A stretch of 64,000 nucleotides of DNA from Actinomadura graeca (GTDB taxonomy: Bacteria; Actinomycetota; Actinomycetes; Streptosporangiales; Streptosporangiaceae). Made by a program: the position numbers and the translations under genes. The notes beneath the pieces are model-generated. The model saw nothing but the letters and a program-made list of their open reading frames with translations. It was not told the DNA's origin and did not search any database. Of this stretch, positions 52,849-61,235 are shown piece after piece. Location of the stretch: the NCBI RefSeq assembly GCF_019175365.1, contig NZ_CP059572.1, positions 5,952,001-6,016,000 on the forward strand, written 5' to 3'. Every line of letters begins with the position of its first letter. Position 1 is the stretch's first letter.

Positions 52849-53700
52849 TTATGGCAGGAGAGACAATACAAAGCAAGTAGCGGACGCTACGGTCACGAAA
52901 CTATAGATGCGGACCCGGCTATCTTTCCAACTGCCGCGAAGGTGGTACGTCCGCCACGTCATGATGGCGGCGGGGAGGCACACTAGAAGAGCGAGTGCCG
53001 GGGTCGCGCCCCAGTCACGGTAGGCGCCGAACACCAGGATGAGCAGTCCGGTGAGAGCGGAGAGCACGGGCCACGGTGACGTAGCAGGTTCCGCCGTGCG
53101 ATTGAGGTGGCCCGACTCCTTGGCGGACGGCCGCAGTGCGAGGTAGTCGCGAACGTCTCGAACGCCGCGGAACCTACGCGCCTCGCGACCCACTTCGTAC
53201 GCCCAACCACTTCTGGCGCTGTCTGGTAGCGCGCGGCCGCCCCAGGGCTCAACGTCCAGCAGAGCGCCCACCTTTGCGAGATGCGTATCCCAGCCCGCCT
53301 CTCCCACCTGGTTGTACCGGGTGAAATCCGTTGCCTTTAGCACGGGGTGCTCGTTCGGATGCCCTTCCGCGTAGTACTCCAGATCGGCAGCCTGCCGTAC
53401 TACCGTCACCAGGGTGTCCAAGACCAAGCCGCCCTGTCCCCAGGCGTAGTAACCAGGCACCGTCAGCGCGACCCGCGCTGACGGATCAAGGATCCCGTCC
53501 TCCGGAGCAGGCTGGATCTCAACCAAGCCTGGAGGGAGGTCGAGGAGAATCTCACACTGCAGACCATGTCTGCGATAGATCATGCGGTCGAACGCAGCGA
53601 CAGAAGGCCACTGTCGGTTGTTGTCGAGGAAAAAGCCAAGTGCGTCCACCGCAGTACGCTGGTCACGAGTGAGTTCGATCATGTCGGAGGTTCGCTTCAT
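52849..53700 (-). CDS. protein of unknown function with two C-terminal membrane segments, divergent from NACHT gene
   Basis: The 283-aa protein begins at ATG 53700 (AAAGG upstream; a second ATG at 53682 is possible). The N-terminal soluble region of about 200 residues is mixed alpha/beta ('ALTVPGYYAWGQGGLVLDTLVTVVRQAADLEYYAEGHPNEHPVLKATDFTRYN'), followed by two membrane spans (about 210-230 and 255-275). No family is recognised. Its 5' end lies 80 bp from the HTH-NACHT gene in divergent orientation, which suggests a functional pair, possibly an effector or partner. Confidence 0.6.
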   Translation of the reverse strand: MKRTSDMIELTRDQRTAVDALGFFLDNNRQWPSVAAFDRMIYRRHGLQCEILLDLPPGLVEIQPAPEDGILDPSARVALTVPGYYAWGQGGLVLDTLVTVVRQAADLEYYAEGHPNEHPVLKATDFTRYNQVGEAGWDTHLAKVGALLDVEPWGGRALPDSARSGWAYEVGREARRFRGVRDVRDYLALRPSAKESGHLNRTAEPATSPWPVLSALTGLLILVFGAYRDWGATPALALLVCLPAAIMTWRTYHLRGSWKDSRVRIYSFVTVASATCFVLSLLP

Positions 53701-53780
53701 GCGATAGCCTTTGAGTGTTGATGACAAGTCGATGGAAGGTGACGATACATGCTGTGCTGTCTGAAGGGGAGCCCGTCGAG

Positions 53781-55802
53781 GTGATCTCAATCGAGAAGTC
53801 CCACCTTGAGCTGGTCTCGGCACTCCGTAAGCTGCGCACGCGGGCGGGTGATCCTTCGTTCCGCAAGCTCGCGGGCGAGATCGGCACGACCAGTCACACC
53901 ACTCTTGCCGAACTCTTCGGTGGTAGGCGCATACCATCCTGGGCCACCGTTGCCGATGTCACGCAGGTTCTCGGCGGCGATCCAAGGAAGGTTCGACCTC
54001 TCTGGGAGGCGGCAACCCGCACCGACGCCCAGCAAACTGAGCGCGAACGGGAGGAGGCGGACTTCGTCCACCGGTACTGTCGCTTCATCCTCAGCCACCA
54101 CGGCTTGGTTCAGATTTCTGATCCGCGCCGACGCGAAACGAGGCCGCTCGAAAGGCTCTACGTGCCTCCGAGGTTCCATGCTCTGGTTGCAGGCCACCCG
54201 CGAAGGATCAGTTTCGACCAGTTCGAAAGCCGTATCGATCGAACCGTGGTCCTTGGCGCCCCTGGCAGCGGCAAGAGCACCCTCGGCAGGTTCCTCGCCC
54301 TCCAGTACGCGAAGGCTGCGAACAGGGTCCCCTTCTTCGTGAGGTTGCGTGAGACTTCCGTCCCCCTGCTGGCTCTTCGTACGATCGAGCGGCTGGTGGA
54401 AGTCTCGTTGCAGACCCCTCCTCCAGAGGGGTTGGTCCGGAGGCTCATGGTTGACAGTCCGACCCTCGTTATCTTCGACGGCTTGGACGAACTTTCGACG
54501 ATCACTGAGCGCATCGACACAGCTTCGGCCATCGAGTCATTCGCTGCCGAATATCCGAATGCCCAGGTCATCGTGACCTCACGCGCAGGCACGTACGAGG
54601 TGGCGAGTCTCGATCCCCAGATCTTTCAGACCTACACAATCGCCGAGTTTGATGATGAGCAGGTGGGCCAGTTCGCGGAACGGTGGTTCGAAGGATCCGA
54701 GATGGCCGCCGCCTTCCAGAATGAGAGCCGGGCCCTTGGTGACATGATGCTAAACCCTCTTATGCTCACCTACACTTGCATCCATTACGATGGGATGGGT
54801 TACATCCCCCGCAATAGGGCCGACCTCTTTACGTCGTTCTGGGAGGTCATGACCCATAAGTGGGATGCCGCACGGGGCATCGATAGATCGGGCGTGCGAA
54901 GTGAGGACAGTATCGTTGTCCTCGGCGAGCTTGCGCTCACCATGCTGCGCAACTCTGACTCGGAAATCTCCGCCGCCGCATTCCAGCGGTTGGCCAGCGA
55001 CACTTTGATTAAAAAATATGATCGCAATGCGGCTGAGAAGATATCCCGCGAGCTGATCGAAAACCTGACCAACCAGGGGATTCTCATTGGTGACGAGGCT
55101 AGCTACGGGTTTATGCACAGGGCTTTCATGGAATACGCGGCCGCCAAGCATATCGTTAGCCGATGGGACACCCCAGAAGAAGCAGGGCGTGCTCTCCCGC
55201 CCCCAACCGACCAATGGCGACCTACTATTGCGCTCGCCGCGCAGATGGCAGACAATTATTGGACTCACGGCGCCGACCGCTTGATCAGTTCGCTCGTACA
55301 AGCAACGGAATCTCTGGACAAGCACCAGCAGGCTGACGTGCTCGACTTCCTGTCCTCGATTATGGAGACTCCCGTCCTCACTCAGCCCGCGGACTCTGTG
55401 ATCGTCAATGTCGATGCATGGCCGGTCGACCCAGCAGTGCCGCCCACCATCGTCGAAGAGTTGCGCACTATGCGCTCTCTATTGACGAGTGGCCTTCACC
55501 GCCCTGCCCTCGCCATAGGCTGGCACATACTGGAGAACGGTCTGCAAGAACTCCTTGCGGACCGTCTTTTGAAGGCTTTCCCGCGCTCTTTCGTGCCCGA
55601 AATTGAGCACAGGTTCACTGCTTTCGACATCCTCCTCATGGCCGAGGCCTTTGGGATTCTGACCGAGGATCAAATCAGCGACATCAAGCTTGCCAGATCG
55701 CCGAAGCCCGGCGAACCAGCGCGGATGGCCCGAACCCTCCACGATGCCGTGTCTGACCTTTACCGCAACTTCCCAGACCGACAGGAACGCTCCTCTAGCT
55801 AA
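53781..55802 (+). CDS. HTH-NACHT STAND NTPase
   Basis: This is about 673 aa. The N-terminal HTH-like domain ('SALRKLRTRAGDPSFRKLAGEIGTTSHTTLAELFGGRRIPSWATVADVTQVLGG') precedes a NACHT NTPase: Walker A GAPGSGKST (about residues 159-167), Walker B 'IFDGLDEL' (231-238), sensor 'VIVTSRAG'. The C-terminal helical region is 'RAFMEYAAAKHIV' and onward. I prefer GTG 53781 with AAGGGGAG eight bases upstream; the frame is open to GTG 53715. Bacterial NACHT proteins (bNACHT) are anti-phage sensors, and location on a mobile element supports that role. No nuclease or protease effector domain is visible. Confidence 0.85.
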   Translation: MISIEKSHLELVSALRKLRTRAGDPSFRKLAGEIGTTSHTTLAELFGGRRIPSWATVADVTQVLGGDPRKVRPLWEAATRTDAQQTEREREEADFVHRYCRFILSHHGLVQISDPRRRETRPLERLYVPPRFHALVAGHPRRISFDQFESRIDRTVVLGAPGSGKSTLGRFLALQYAKAANRVPFFVRLRETSVPLLALRTIERLVEVSLQTPPPEGLVRRLMVDSPTLVIFDGLDELSTITERIDTASAIESFAAEYPNAQVIVTSRAGTYEVASLDPQIFQTYTIAEFDDEQVGQFAERWFEGSEMAAAFQNESRALGDMMLNPLMLTYTCIHYDGMGYIPRNRADLFTSFWEVMTHKWDAARGIDRSGVRSEDSIVVLGELALTMLRNSDSEISAAAFQRLASDTLIKKYDRNAAEKISRELIENLTNQGILIGDEASYGFMHRAFMEYAAAKHIVSRWDTPEEAGRALPPPTDQWRPTIALAAQMADNYWTHGADRLISSLVQATESLDKHQQADVLDFLSSIMETPVLTQPADSVIVNVDAWPVDPAVPPTIVEELRTMRSLLTSGLHRPALAIGWHILENGLQELLADRLLKAFPRSFVPEIEHRFTAFDILLMAEAFGILTEDQISDIKLARSPKPGEPARMARTLHDAVSDLYRNFPDRQERSSS

Positions 55803-56310
55803 CGGTTACGATGGATTGCCCCTATTGACGTTGCAGCTTCCCTGTAGCCAGAAAGAAGCAACTTAGGAAGGGGTCGAAGCTGGCGGGTTGTAACTCTGGG
55901 GTGGTATCTGAGGACGGCTATTGTGCAGTTCGCGGCGAGCTGTGCGGCAAAGATGGACAGTAACGGCGGCAAACGAAGGTCCACGTGAACGTCCGGATGC
56001 ACACGTTGCAAGTTGGGTGAGGCCGTGACGGGCAAGGAACGCCGGTAATTCGCATCGAGGTGGTGGGGCGCGGTGAGGCGACGGTTCGACGAGCGGAGCG
56101 GACGCTTCGCAGCCCCAGCCTGGGGGGTACGCCCGCTCGAAGCTGTCTGTCACACCGTCTCGCCGTTCGCGCGGGCACTCGAGACGGTCCGCGCTAACGC
56201 CAGTGCTAACAACAGCGCTGGATCACTCTAGACAATTGCGGACGCGCGGGAGGGGTTCGGGCAGGTCAGGGGACGGCAGTGGGCAAGCCTGGACTTTGCT
56301 AATCTTGCTC
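55803..56310. other. 508-bp region between the NACHT gene and attR without a clear gene
   Basis: Only short, GC-biased frames without ribosome binding sites or recognisable domains are seen. The GCTAAC repeats at 56193 and 56205 lie in its right part. It is probably the remnant right arm of the element, with attachment-site DNA. Confidence 0.4.
56193..56210 (+). repeat. GCTAAC direct repeats at 12-bp period inside the right end
   Basis: GCTAAC occurs at 56193-56198 and 56205-56210, about 100 bp left of attR, with the same orientation and period as the TTGCTAACAG pair beside attL. These are candidate arm-type integrase binding sites. Confidence 0.5.
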
Positions 56311-56352
56311 GTAAACAGAAGGTTAGGGGTTCAAATCCCCTCGCCGGCTCCA
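56311..56352 (+). other. attR: duplicate of the tRNA-Thr 3' end
   Basis: The 42 bp GTAAACAG...TCCA match attL except A for G at 56335. The 5' half of the tRNA is not present here, so this is an attachment site and not a second tRNA gene. Confidence 0.85.
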
Positions 56353-56831
56353 GCAGGTCACCCCCGGATTGCGATCTTGGGAAAGCAACCTCAACCCCGG
56401 AATCGGGGCTCGTGCGACCACTTGCCGCTGCGCGACTTCGATCTTGTTGTCCGAGGGCTCCGCGTCGTCCTCCGTCTTGTACACGAACCGGTCTACTGCC
56501 CCGCGCTATCGGCCAGTGGCCGAGCTGTTTAGCTTGTGGGCGGTTTCGGGCGCGGCGTCGGTAGTGGTCGGACTTTGGGGTGTCGTGGTCGAGGCGGCTT
56601 GCTTTGAGGCGGACGAACCGGCTTTCTGCGCGGCCAGGTCAGGGCCGGTTCGTTCGTGATGACCACCATCGAGCGGATGGTGTTCGACGACTCTGGGTGG
56701 ACGCCTGCTCGGCAGGGGACCGCAGAGGCAAGCGGTTCGTCACTGCTTGGAACACCGTCGACGTCGGGACAGTAACCCCTGGTGAGGCCGCTTGTGGTCT
56801 TCGTCCATGTGGTGGGGCCCACAACTCCAGG
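56353..56831. other. 479-bp region right of attR without a clear gene
   Basis: It contains a small hairpin CCCCG-GAAT-CGGGG (56395-56408) and a longer inverted repeat ACGAACCGGC (56613-56622) with GCCGGTTCGT (56644-56653). Reading frames here are short and lack ribosome binding sites. Confidence 0.4.
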
Positions 56832-59070
56832 ATGACGGCCATGGGTAACGGGAGGGCGTGGTGGCCGTGGCTGGCGGTCCTGGCGGCGGTGGTTGGAGTG
56901 CTGGTGCTGGGGGTAGTGACGTTCGCTCCGCTGGCGGGCGAGGACGGGTTACAGGTCTCGGCGAACCGCGCCCAGTTCACCGGAGGGTTCGTGCTGGCCG
57001 GCGCGGTGCCGCTGATCCTGGCGGTACGGTGGGCGCGGCGACGCTCCAGCGAGTTGGCCACACCGACCGTCCCAGCACCCGACGCGGTGGCGCGCGCCAA
57101 GGAGTTACTGGCCGAGATGGTCGCCGAGCAGTGGCGGGAGGAGGCACGGCTTCGGTTGCTGGACGACCCCGATTCGATCCCGGTGTGCTGGCGGACGCCC
57201 GAGCAGGCCGCACTGATGGACCATCCGGCCAACATCCAATCCGGAGCGGAACAGAGGTTGTGGTGGACCGCGTCCAGTGCCGACATCGCTGCGCTCGGCA
57301 CCCGGTTTCGCGGCACCCGGCGTCGTCGTCTGGTGATCCTGGGCGGACCAGGGGCAGGCAAGACCACCCCGGCGGTGCAACTGCTGCTGCATCTGCTGGC
57401 CACCCGCCCACAGCACCCCGATGAGCCGGTCCCAGTCCTGTTCCCGATCGCCGGGTGGGACACCGGACGGTTTCCCCGGCTGCAGGACTGACTCCCCGAC
57501 CAGCTTCTCGGTGACTACCCGGCTCTGCGGGCCCCCGCGCTCGATGGGAAGTTCGTGCGGGCGCTGGCCGCGCGCGGGCATCTGCTGCCCGTCCTGGACG
57601 GCTTGGACGAACTCCCCGAACCCGCCCAGACCGAAGTGATCGGCGCGCTGAACCGGTCGCTGGGCGGCGACGACCAGCTCATCCTCACCAGCCGCACAGC
57701 CGAGTTCACCGACGCGGTCACCGGGGCCGGGGACGTCATCACCTCCGCAGTCGTGCTGGAGTCCCGTCCGCTCGATTCCATGGTGGCCGCGGACTACTTG
57801 GCATCCTGCCTACCTCCCGAACCCGGTCCGCACTGGCAGCACACTCTGACCACCCTGCGCCACGCACCGCTTCCCGGTCGGCGGCCACCCGGCTACCCGG
57901 CCGCTGCCGTGGCAGATGTCGCGGAGACTCCGCTGGGCCTGTGGCTGTTGCGCACCGTCTACATCACCCCCGGCGCCGATCCCTCCCGGCTCATCGACCT
58001 GGCTCGGTTTCCCACCGCAAGCGCCCTGCGGGCGCACCTGTTCGACCGGCTCATCCCCGCGCTGATCACCGCCCGCCCACCTGGTGACAACCCCGCCGAA
58101 CCATTCCGTCCCCGTCGCCGCCACGATCCCGAACAGGTCCGTCGCTGGCTGGGCTACCTGGCCCACCACCTCACCCGTCAGGCCACCCCCACCCGCGACC
58201 TGGCGTAGTGGCGCCTGGCCACCACCACCCACGCCATCACCCTCATCACTCGGCTCCGCCTTGCCCTCCTCGCCCTTGCTGCCGGGGTTGCGGACGGGCT
58301 GACGAGCGGCCTCACGATCGGGCTTCTGATCGGGCTCAAGGGAGGACTCGTCTTCGGGCTCGTAGTCGGGCTCGCCCTCGGGCCCACCGCCAGATCTTGG
58401 GCGGACGACCCGCCTGGATATGCCGACTTGCGCGTCCGCCAGCGTGGCGCATTTCTTTTTCAGAACACGAAATCCAGCCTTACGGCCGGTCTCACAGGTG
58501 GCCTCATGGCCGGCCTGGCGTTCGGGCTGCCCTATGGGATCCTCTACAATCTCGCGGGCGGCCTCGCCCACGGAATCGCGGCCGGGCTCGCATTCGGGTT
58601 CGCATTCGGAATCGCCGGTGGGCTCGCCAGATTGGCGGAGACACCAGCGCGAGTACGCCATCCCCAGACACCGGTCAGCAGTTGGCGCTCCGACCGGGCT
58701 CTGAACTTGTTCCGCGTCAGCAATTACGCGCCCGCGATCGGGCTGGCTGTCGGATGCGGGGCCGGTCCGGCAGTCGATCCCACCGTCCAGACCCTGGACG
58801 GTCTCACTGCCGGCGTGGCGTTCGGGCCGACGGGCGGCCTTGCGGCCGGCCTCGTGTTCGGGCTCACTTTGGGTGACCACCGGGCCTGGCCGCCGCCATC
58901 TGGTCGTCTCATGGCGGCTGGCGAAGGCCGAACCTTTGCCCTGCCGACTGATGCCTTTCCTGGACGACCGTCACCGCCTCGGTCTGCTGCGCGCGGTCGG
59001 ACCGATCTACCAGGTCCGCCACGCTGAGTTGCAGGACCATCTCGCCGCGACCTATCAGCCCGCGTCCTGA
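56832..59070 (+). pseudogene. membrane-anchored NACHT NTPase, broken by two in-frame stops and a frameshift
   Basis: From ATG 56832 there is a membrane pair (about residues 12-35 and 55-72). Next come NACHT Walker A GGPGAGKT (171-178) and Walker B 'VLDGLDELP'. C-terminal Gly/Ala/Leu-rich membrane repeats follow ('GLMAGLAFGLPYGILYNLAG', 'GLAFGFAFGIAGGLA') and a conserved tail ('CRLMPFLDDRHRLGLLRAVGPIYQVRHAELQDHLAA'). TGA at 57489-57491 and TAG at 58206-58208 both sit where relatives carry Trp, and the frame shifts near 58885. Sequence is otherwise well preserved, so decay is recent. Confidence 0.83.
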
Positions 59071-59120
59071 TCGAACACTTGTCGATAGTCGCGGTCACGT
59101 GGGCGGGTCTCGGCTGGGAG

Positions 59121-59312
59121 TCAGCGCGCGGTGGTCGGGAGGACTCGGACGAGGTCGGCGGTGGTGAGGTCCGCGGCGGCGAGGACGGTCTCAAGGTCGC
59201 GGACGCCGAAGCAGTACCGGATGAGGATGAGGTGCCGACGGGCGCGCAAGGTGGGCCGCCCGTCAAGTCGGATCAGCTCTACGTCCCAGCCGCCGGGTGC
59301 CACCCACCTCAT
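59121..59312 (-). CDS. small protein, unknown function
   Basis: The 63-aa product starts MRWVAPGGWDVELIRLDGRPTLR. It has the look of a short beta-hairpin followed by helices ('GVRDLETVLAAADLTTADLVRVL'), a type often seen next to actinomycete regulatory and mobile loci. There is no strong ribosome binding site at ATG 59312. It is the last of a run of small minus-strand ORFs (60684 down to 59121). No function can be assigned. Confidence 0.45.
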   Translation of the reverse strand: MRWVAPGGWDVELIRLDGRPTLRARRHLILIRYCFGVRDLETVLAAADLTTADLVRVLPTTAR

Positions 59313-59508
59313 GTGTGCATGGTATGACCTGCGAAAACGTGGTCCGGTCGTCAGTGTTTCGCGACGTCGACTCTGTCACGGTCGAAGATGGGTGCGCCTT
59401 CGCGGCCCTTCCGGGTCATGAGATAGAGGCCGTGCCGGACGGGCGGTGACCCGCGCGGGGGACGCTGATCCGTCCTCTTCGCCGTCGAGGCCAAGTAGTC
59501 GGGGCGTT

Positions 59509-59667
59509 TTAGGTGACGTGGAGGTAGGTGCCGGGTTCGCCGAGCGCTCGCATTTCGGGCGGGCTGTCGGGGGTGTGTCGGCAGCGGGTTTCGATCTTTG
59601 GGGCGCGGCCACGGAGGGTGTCGCGGAGGGCGTCCAGAGTGCCGTAGGGCGGGTCGGTGAACAGCAC
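59509..59667 (-). CDS. small protein (52 aa), unknown function
   Basis: GTG 59667 has AGGAGA six bases upstream. It encodes MLFTDPPYGTLDALRDTL followed by a basic, Pro-rich segment and ends TYLHVT. It lies 15 bp after the stop of the 68-aa gene on the same strand, so the two probably form an operon. Good ribosome binding site and spacing support it despite its size. It matches no family I recognise. Confidence 0.5.
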   Translation of the reverse strand: MLFTDPPYGTLDALRDTLRGRAPKIETRCRHTPDSPPEMRALGEPGTYLHVT

Positions 59668-59682
59668 AGATTCTCCTGGGAG

Positions 59683-59889
59683 CTAGGTACGGAGCCGACG
59701 GGCGACGTCGAGGCGCGGGTCCGGGGTGTTGGCGGGGACGAACAGGCGGCGGGCCTTGCCGTGCAGGGTGGTGTTCCACCACCGCGGGTCGTCGTCCTCG
59801 GCGCAGGCGGCGCCGATGACTTCGCGGGTCTCGACGTCCACGATGATCAGGGTGTTGTTATCGCCGATGACCTCGTACGCGGGGGTCAC
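59683..59889 (-). CDS. small protein (68 aa), unknown function
   Basis: GTG 59889 follows AAGGA. The product has a clear beta pattern 'AYEVIGDNNTLIIVDVETREVIGAAC', then an acidic turn 'AEDDDPRWWN' and a basic end. The codon bias is coding-like. It is followed at 15 bp by the 52-aa gene. No family is recognised; it could be a small immunity or regulatory protein, but nothing in sequence proves it. Confidence 0.5.
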   Translation of the reverse strand: MTPAYEVIGDNNTLIIVDVETREVIGAACAEDDDPRWWNTTLHGKARRLFVPANTPDPRLDVARRLRT

Positions 59890-60139
59890 CGGATGGTCCT
59901 TGTGGTGTGTGCGCGGCGGCGGGACGGGGCGGAATGTCCCGCCGCCGCGCGGCCGTGTGGCTGCCCGCGGGCGCCTTGAACCGCGGCGTTGGCCACACGG
60001 TGGTAAAGCATGGCGGCGCGGAGCCTCAGAGATCTGAGTTGTCCCACGCCGCCGTGATGGACGCCGCGCCCTTGAGCCCATACGAGCTGCGATGTCCACG
60101 CGTGCGTGGTTGCTGTATTTCGTTCTATTTGGATTCGTT

Positions 60140-60442
60140 TCACGGCTCTGTCCAGACGACGATTCCAGTGGCCGGATCCAGCCGCGCCTTACCGATCACG
60201 TCACGGACGGAGTACTCGGCGCCTCCCGAGGGACTGAGGGCCACGCGGCGGACCGTTCCGGTCGCGCCCGCTGGCTCGGCACGAAGAGCCGCATCGACGT
60301 ACTCAATGGCTTCGTTCGGGTCGCGCGTTACACCGCACTGGTCAGCGCTCGCGGTGCGGATGTCCCACGCGTACCTGACAAGTGGCTCGTGCCCGGTTGG
60401 CTGCTCCACCCAGCTGAACATCCGGTCGTCGGGGTAGATCAC
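60140..60442 (-). CDS. hypothetical protein (100 aa)
   Basis: GTG 60442 overlaps the stop of the upstream 81-aa gene (GTGA), so translation is coupled. The protein is mixed ('RMFSWVEQPTGHEPLVRYAWDIRTASADQCGVTRDPNEAIEYVDAALRAE'), ending in beta-like segments ('GGAEYSVRDVIGKARLDPATGIVVW'). No membrane segment or known motif is present. It belongs to the small-gene operon divergent from the SLOG-like gene. Confidence 0.55.
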   Translation of the reverse strand: MIYPDDRMFSWVEQPTGHEPLVRYAWDIRTASADQCGVTRDPNEAIEYVDAALRAEPAGATGTVRRVALSPSGGAEYSVRDVIGKARLDPATGIVVWTEP

Positions 60443-60684
60443 CGGGCTTCTCCGCCCGGACCACCGAGCAGCAATGCCAGGCGGTCGGCCATCGCTCGTA
60501 CCTGACCGCGTTCACCGACCTCGTATCCCCAGTTGGTGAGATAACGGTCGGTCGGACAGCTCACGACCTCGCGCAGTGAGGACGAGACGGGATTCGTCAC
60601 GGCCTGGCTCGGCCCTGGGCATTCCCCGGCCGCAAGCCCGTGTTCCCGGAAAAGCCTGGCAAGCTGGGTGAGTTCCTCGCTCAT
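60439..60684 (-). CDS. hypothetical protein (81 aa)
   Basis: It starts at ATG 60684, MSEELTQLARLFREHGLAAGECPGPS, and ends in a helix 'GERGQVRAMADRLALLLGG'. It is the first gene of the minus-strand operon and is separated by 69 bp from the divergent SLOG-like gene, so both probably share a promoter region. No family is recognised. Confidence 0.55.
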   Translation of the reverse strand: MSEELTQLARLFREHGLAAGECPGPSQAVTNPVSSSLREVVSCPTDRYLTNWGYEVGERGQVRAMADRLALLLGGPGGEAR

Positions 60685-60753
60685 ACGTACCGAGTGAAGC
60701 GGTCTCGTCGGTGCGAGGGCAGATGACATTTGGTGATGCGAGGACACACGACC

Positions 60754-61212
60754 ATGCCGCAAGCTGTGACGATCACCGGTACCCGATCGACGGCACACCG
60801 TCCCCTGATCGAGTACAGGGCGCTGTTCGAGGAGTACATCGCCCCCTTCGCCCGGGAGGGCGTGCGCTTCCTTATCGGTGGCGCTTCCGGGATCGACTCG
60901 CTTTCGCTGCTGTGGCTCGGGAGTGAGACCGCCGTCGATCTCACGGTCGTCGTGCCGGCCACACTCCGCGACCAGCCGGCCGATGCTCGGCATGCTGTCG
61001 AGGCGATGCAAGAGGCCGGACGTCTCACCGAGGTCGTGGAACTGGGTGGCGAAACTCGCACACCGGGATATCACGCCCGGAATCGCTGGATGGTCGACCG
61101 AGCCGACGCCGTCATCGGATTTCCACGGCGAGGCACGGAGACCAGTGGTACCTGGTACACCCTCGGCTATGCCGCGAAGCAGGGCAAACCGCAGCTCGTC
61201 GTACCTGTGTGA
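60754..61212 (+). CDS. SLOG/DprA-like Rossmannoid nucleotide-binding protein
   Basis: This is about 152 aa. The pattern 'ITGTRST' at the N-terminus, 'FLIGGASGIDSLSLLWL' (glycine-rich loop) and 'AVIGFPRRGTETSGTWYTLGYAAKQGKPQLVVPV' is that of the SLOG (LOG/DprA) superfamily, whose members bind or hydrolyse nucleotide-derived ligands. SLOG proteins recur in bacterial conflict systems as sensors of NAD- or nucleotide-derived signals. GAGGA precedes ATG 60754. It is followed 23 bp later by an HTH-TPR regulator. Confidence 0.72.
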   Translation: MPQAVTITGTRSTAHRPLIEYRALFEEYIAPFAREGVRFLIGGASGIDSLSLLWLGSETAVDLTVVVPATLRDQPADARHAVEAMQEAGRLTEVVELGGETRTPGYHARNRWMVDRADAVIGFPRRGTETSGTWYTLGYAAKQGKPQLVVPV

Positions 61213-61235
61213 CGTAGGAGTGATGTACTGCGAGG

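Larger units (their letters stand above)
47195..56352. mobile_element. degenerate pSAM2-like integrative element in tRNA-Thr(TGT), about 9.2 kb
   Basis: The element is bounded by the 42-bp att repeats. It holds an integrase C-terminus next to attL, a TraSA/FtsK remnant, IS481-like and ISL3-family sequences, a frameshifted DUF4145 gene, and intact cargo (51893-55802) that includes an HTH-NACHT NTPase. Replication and excision genes are missing, and both int and tra are broken, so it is probably immobile. Cargo genes have visibly lower GC than the chromosome. Confidence 0.8.

Noticed and set aside
56311..56352. Second tRNA-Thr gene
   Set aside because: Only the 3' half is present; the acceptor 5' strand, D-arm and anticodon are missing, so it is an attachment site.
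59351..59782. 143-aa minus-strand frame
   Set aside because: It overlaps, in a different frame, the better-supported 52-aa gene (59509-59667) and is mostly Pro/Arg noise, although its last about 20 codons could be a small peptide.
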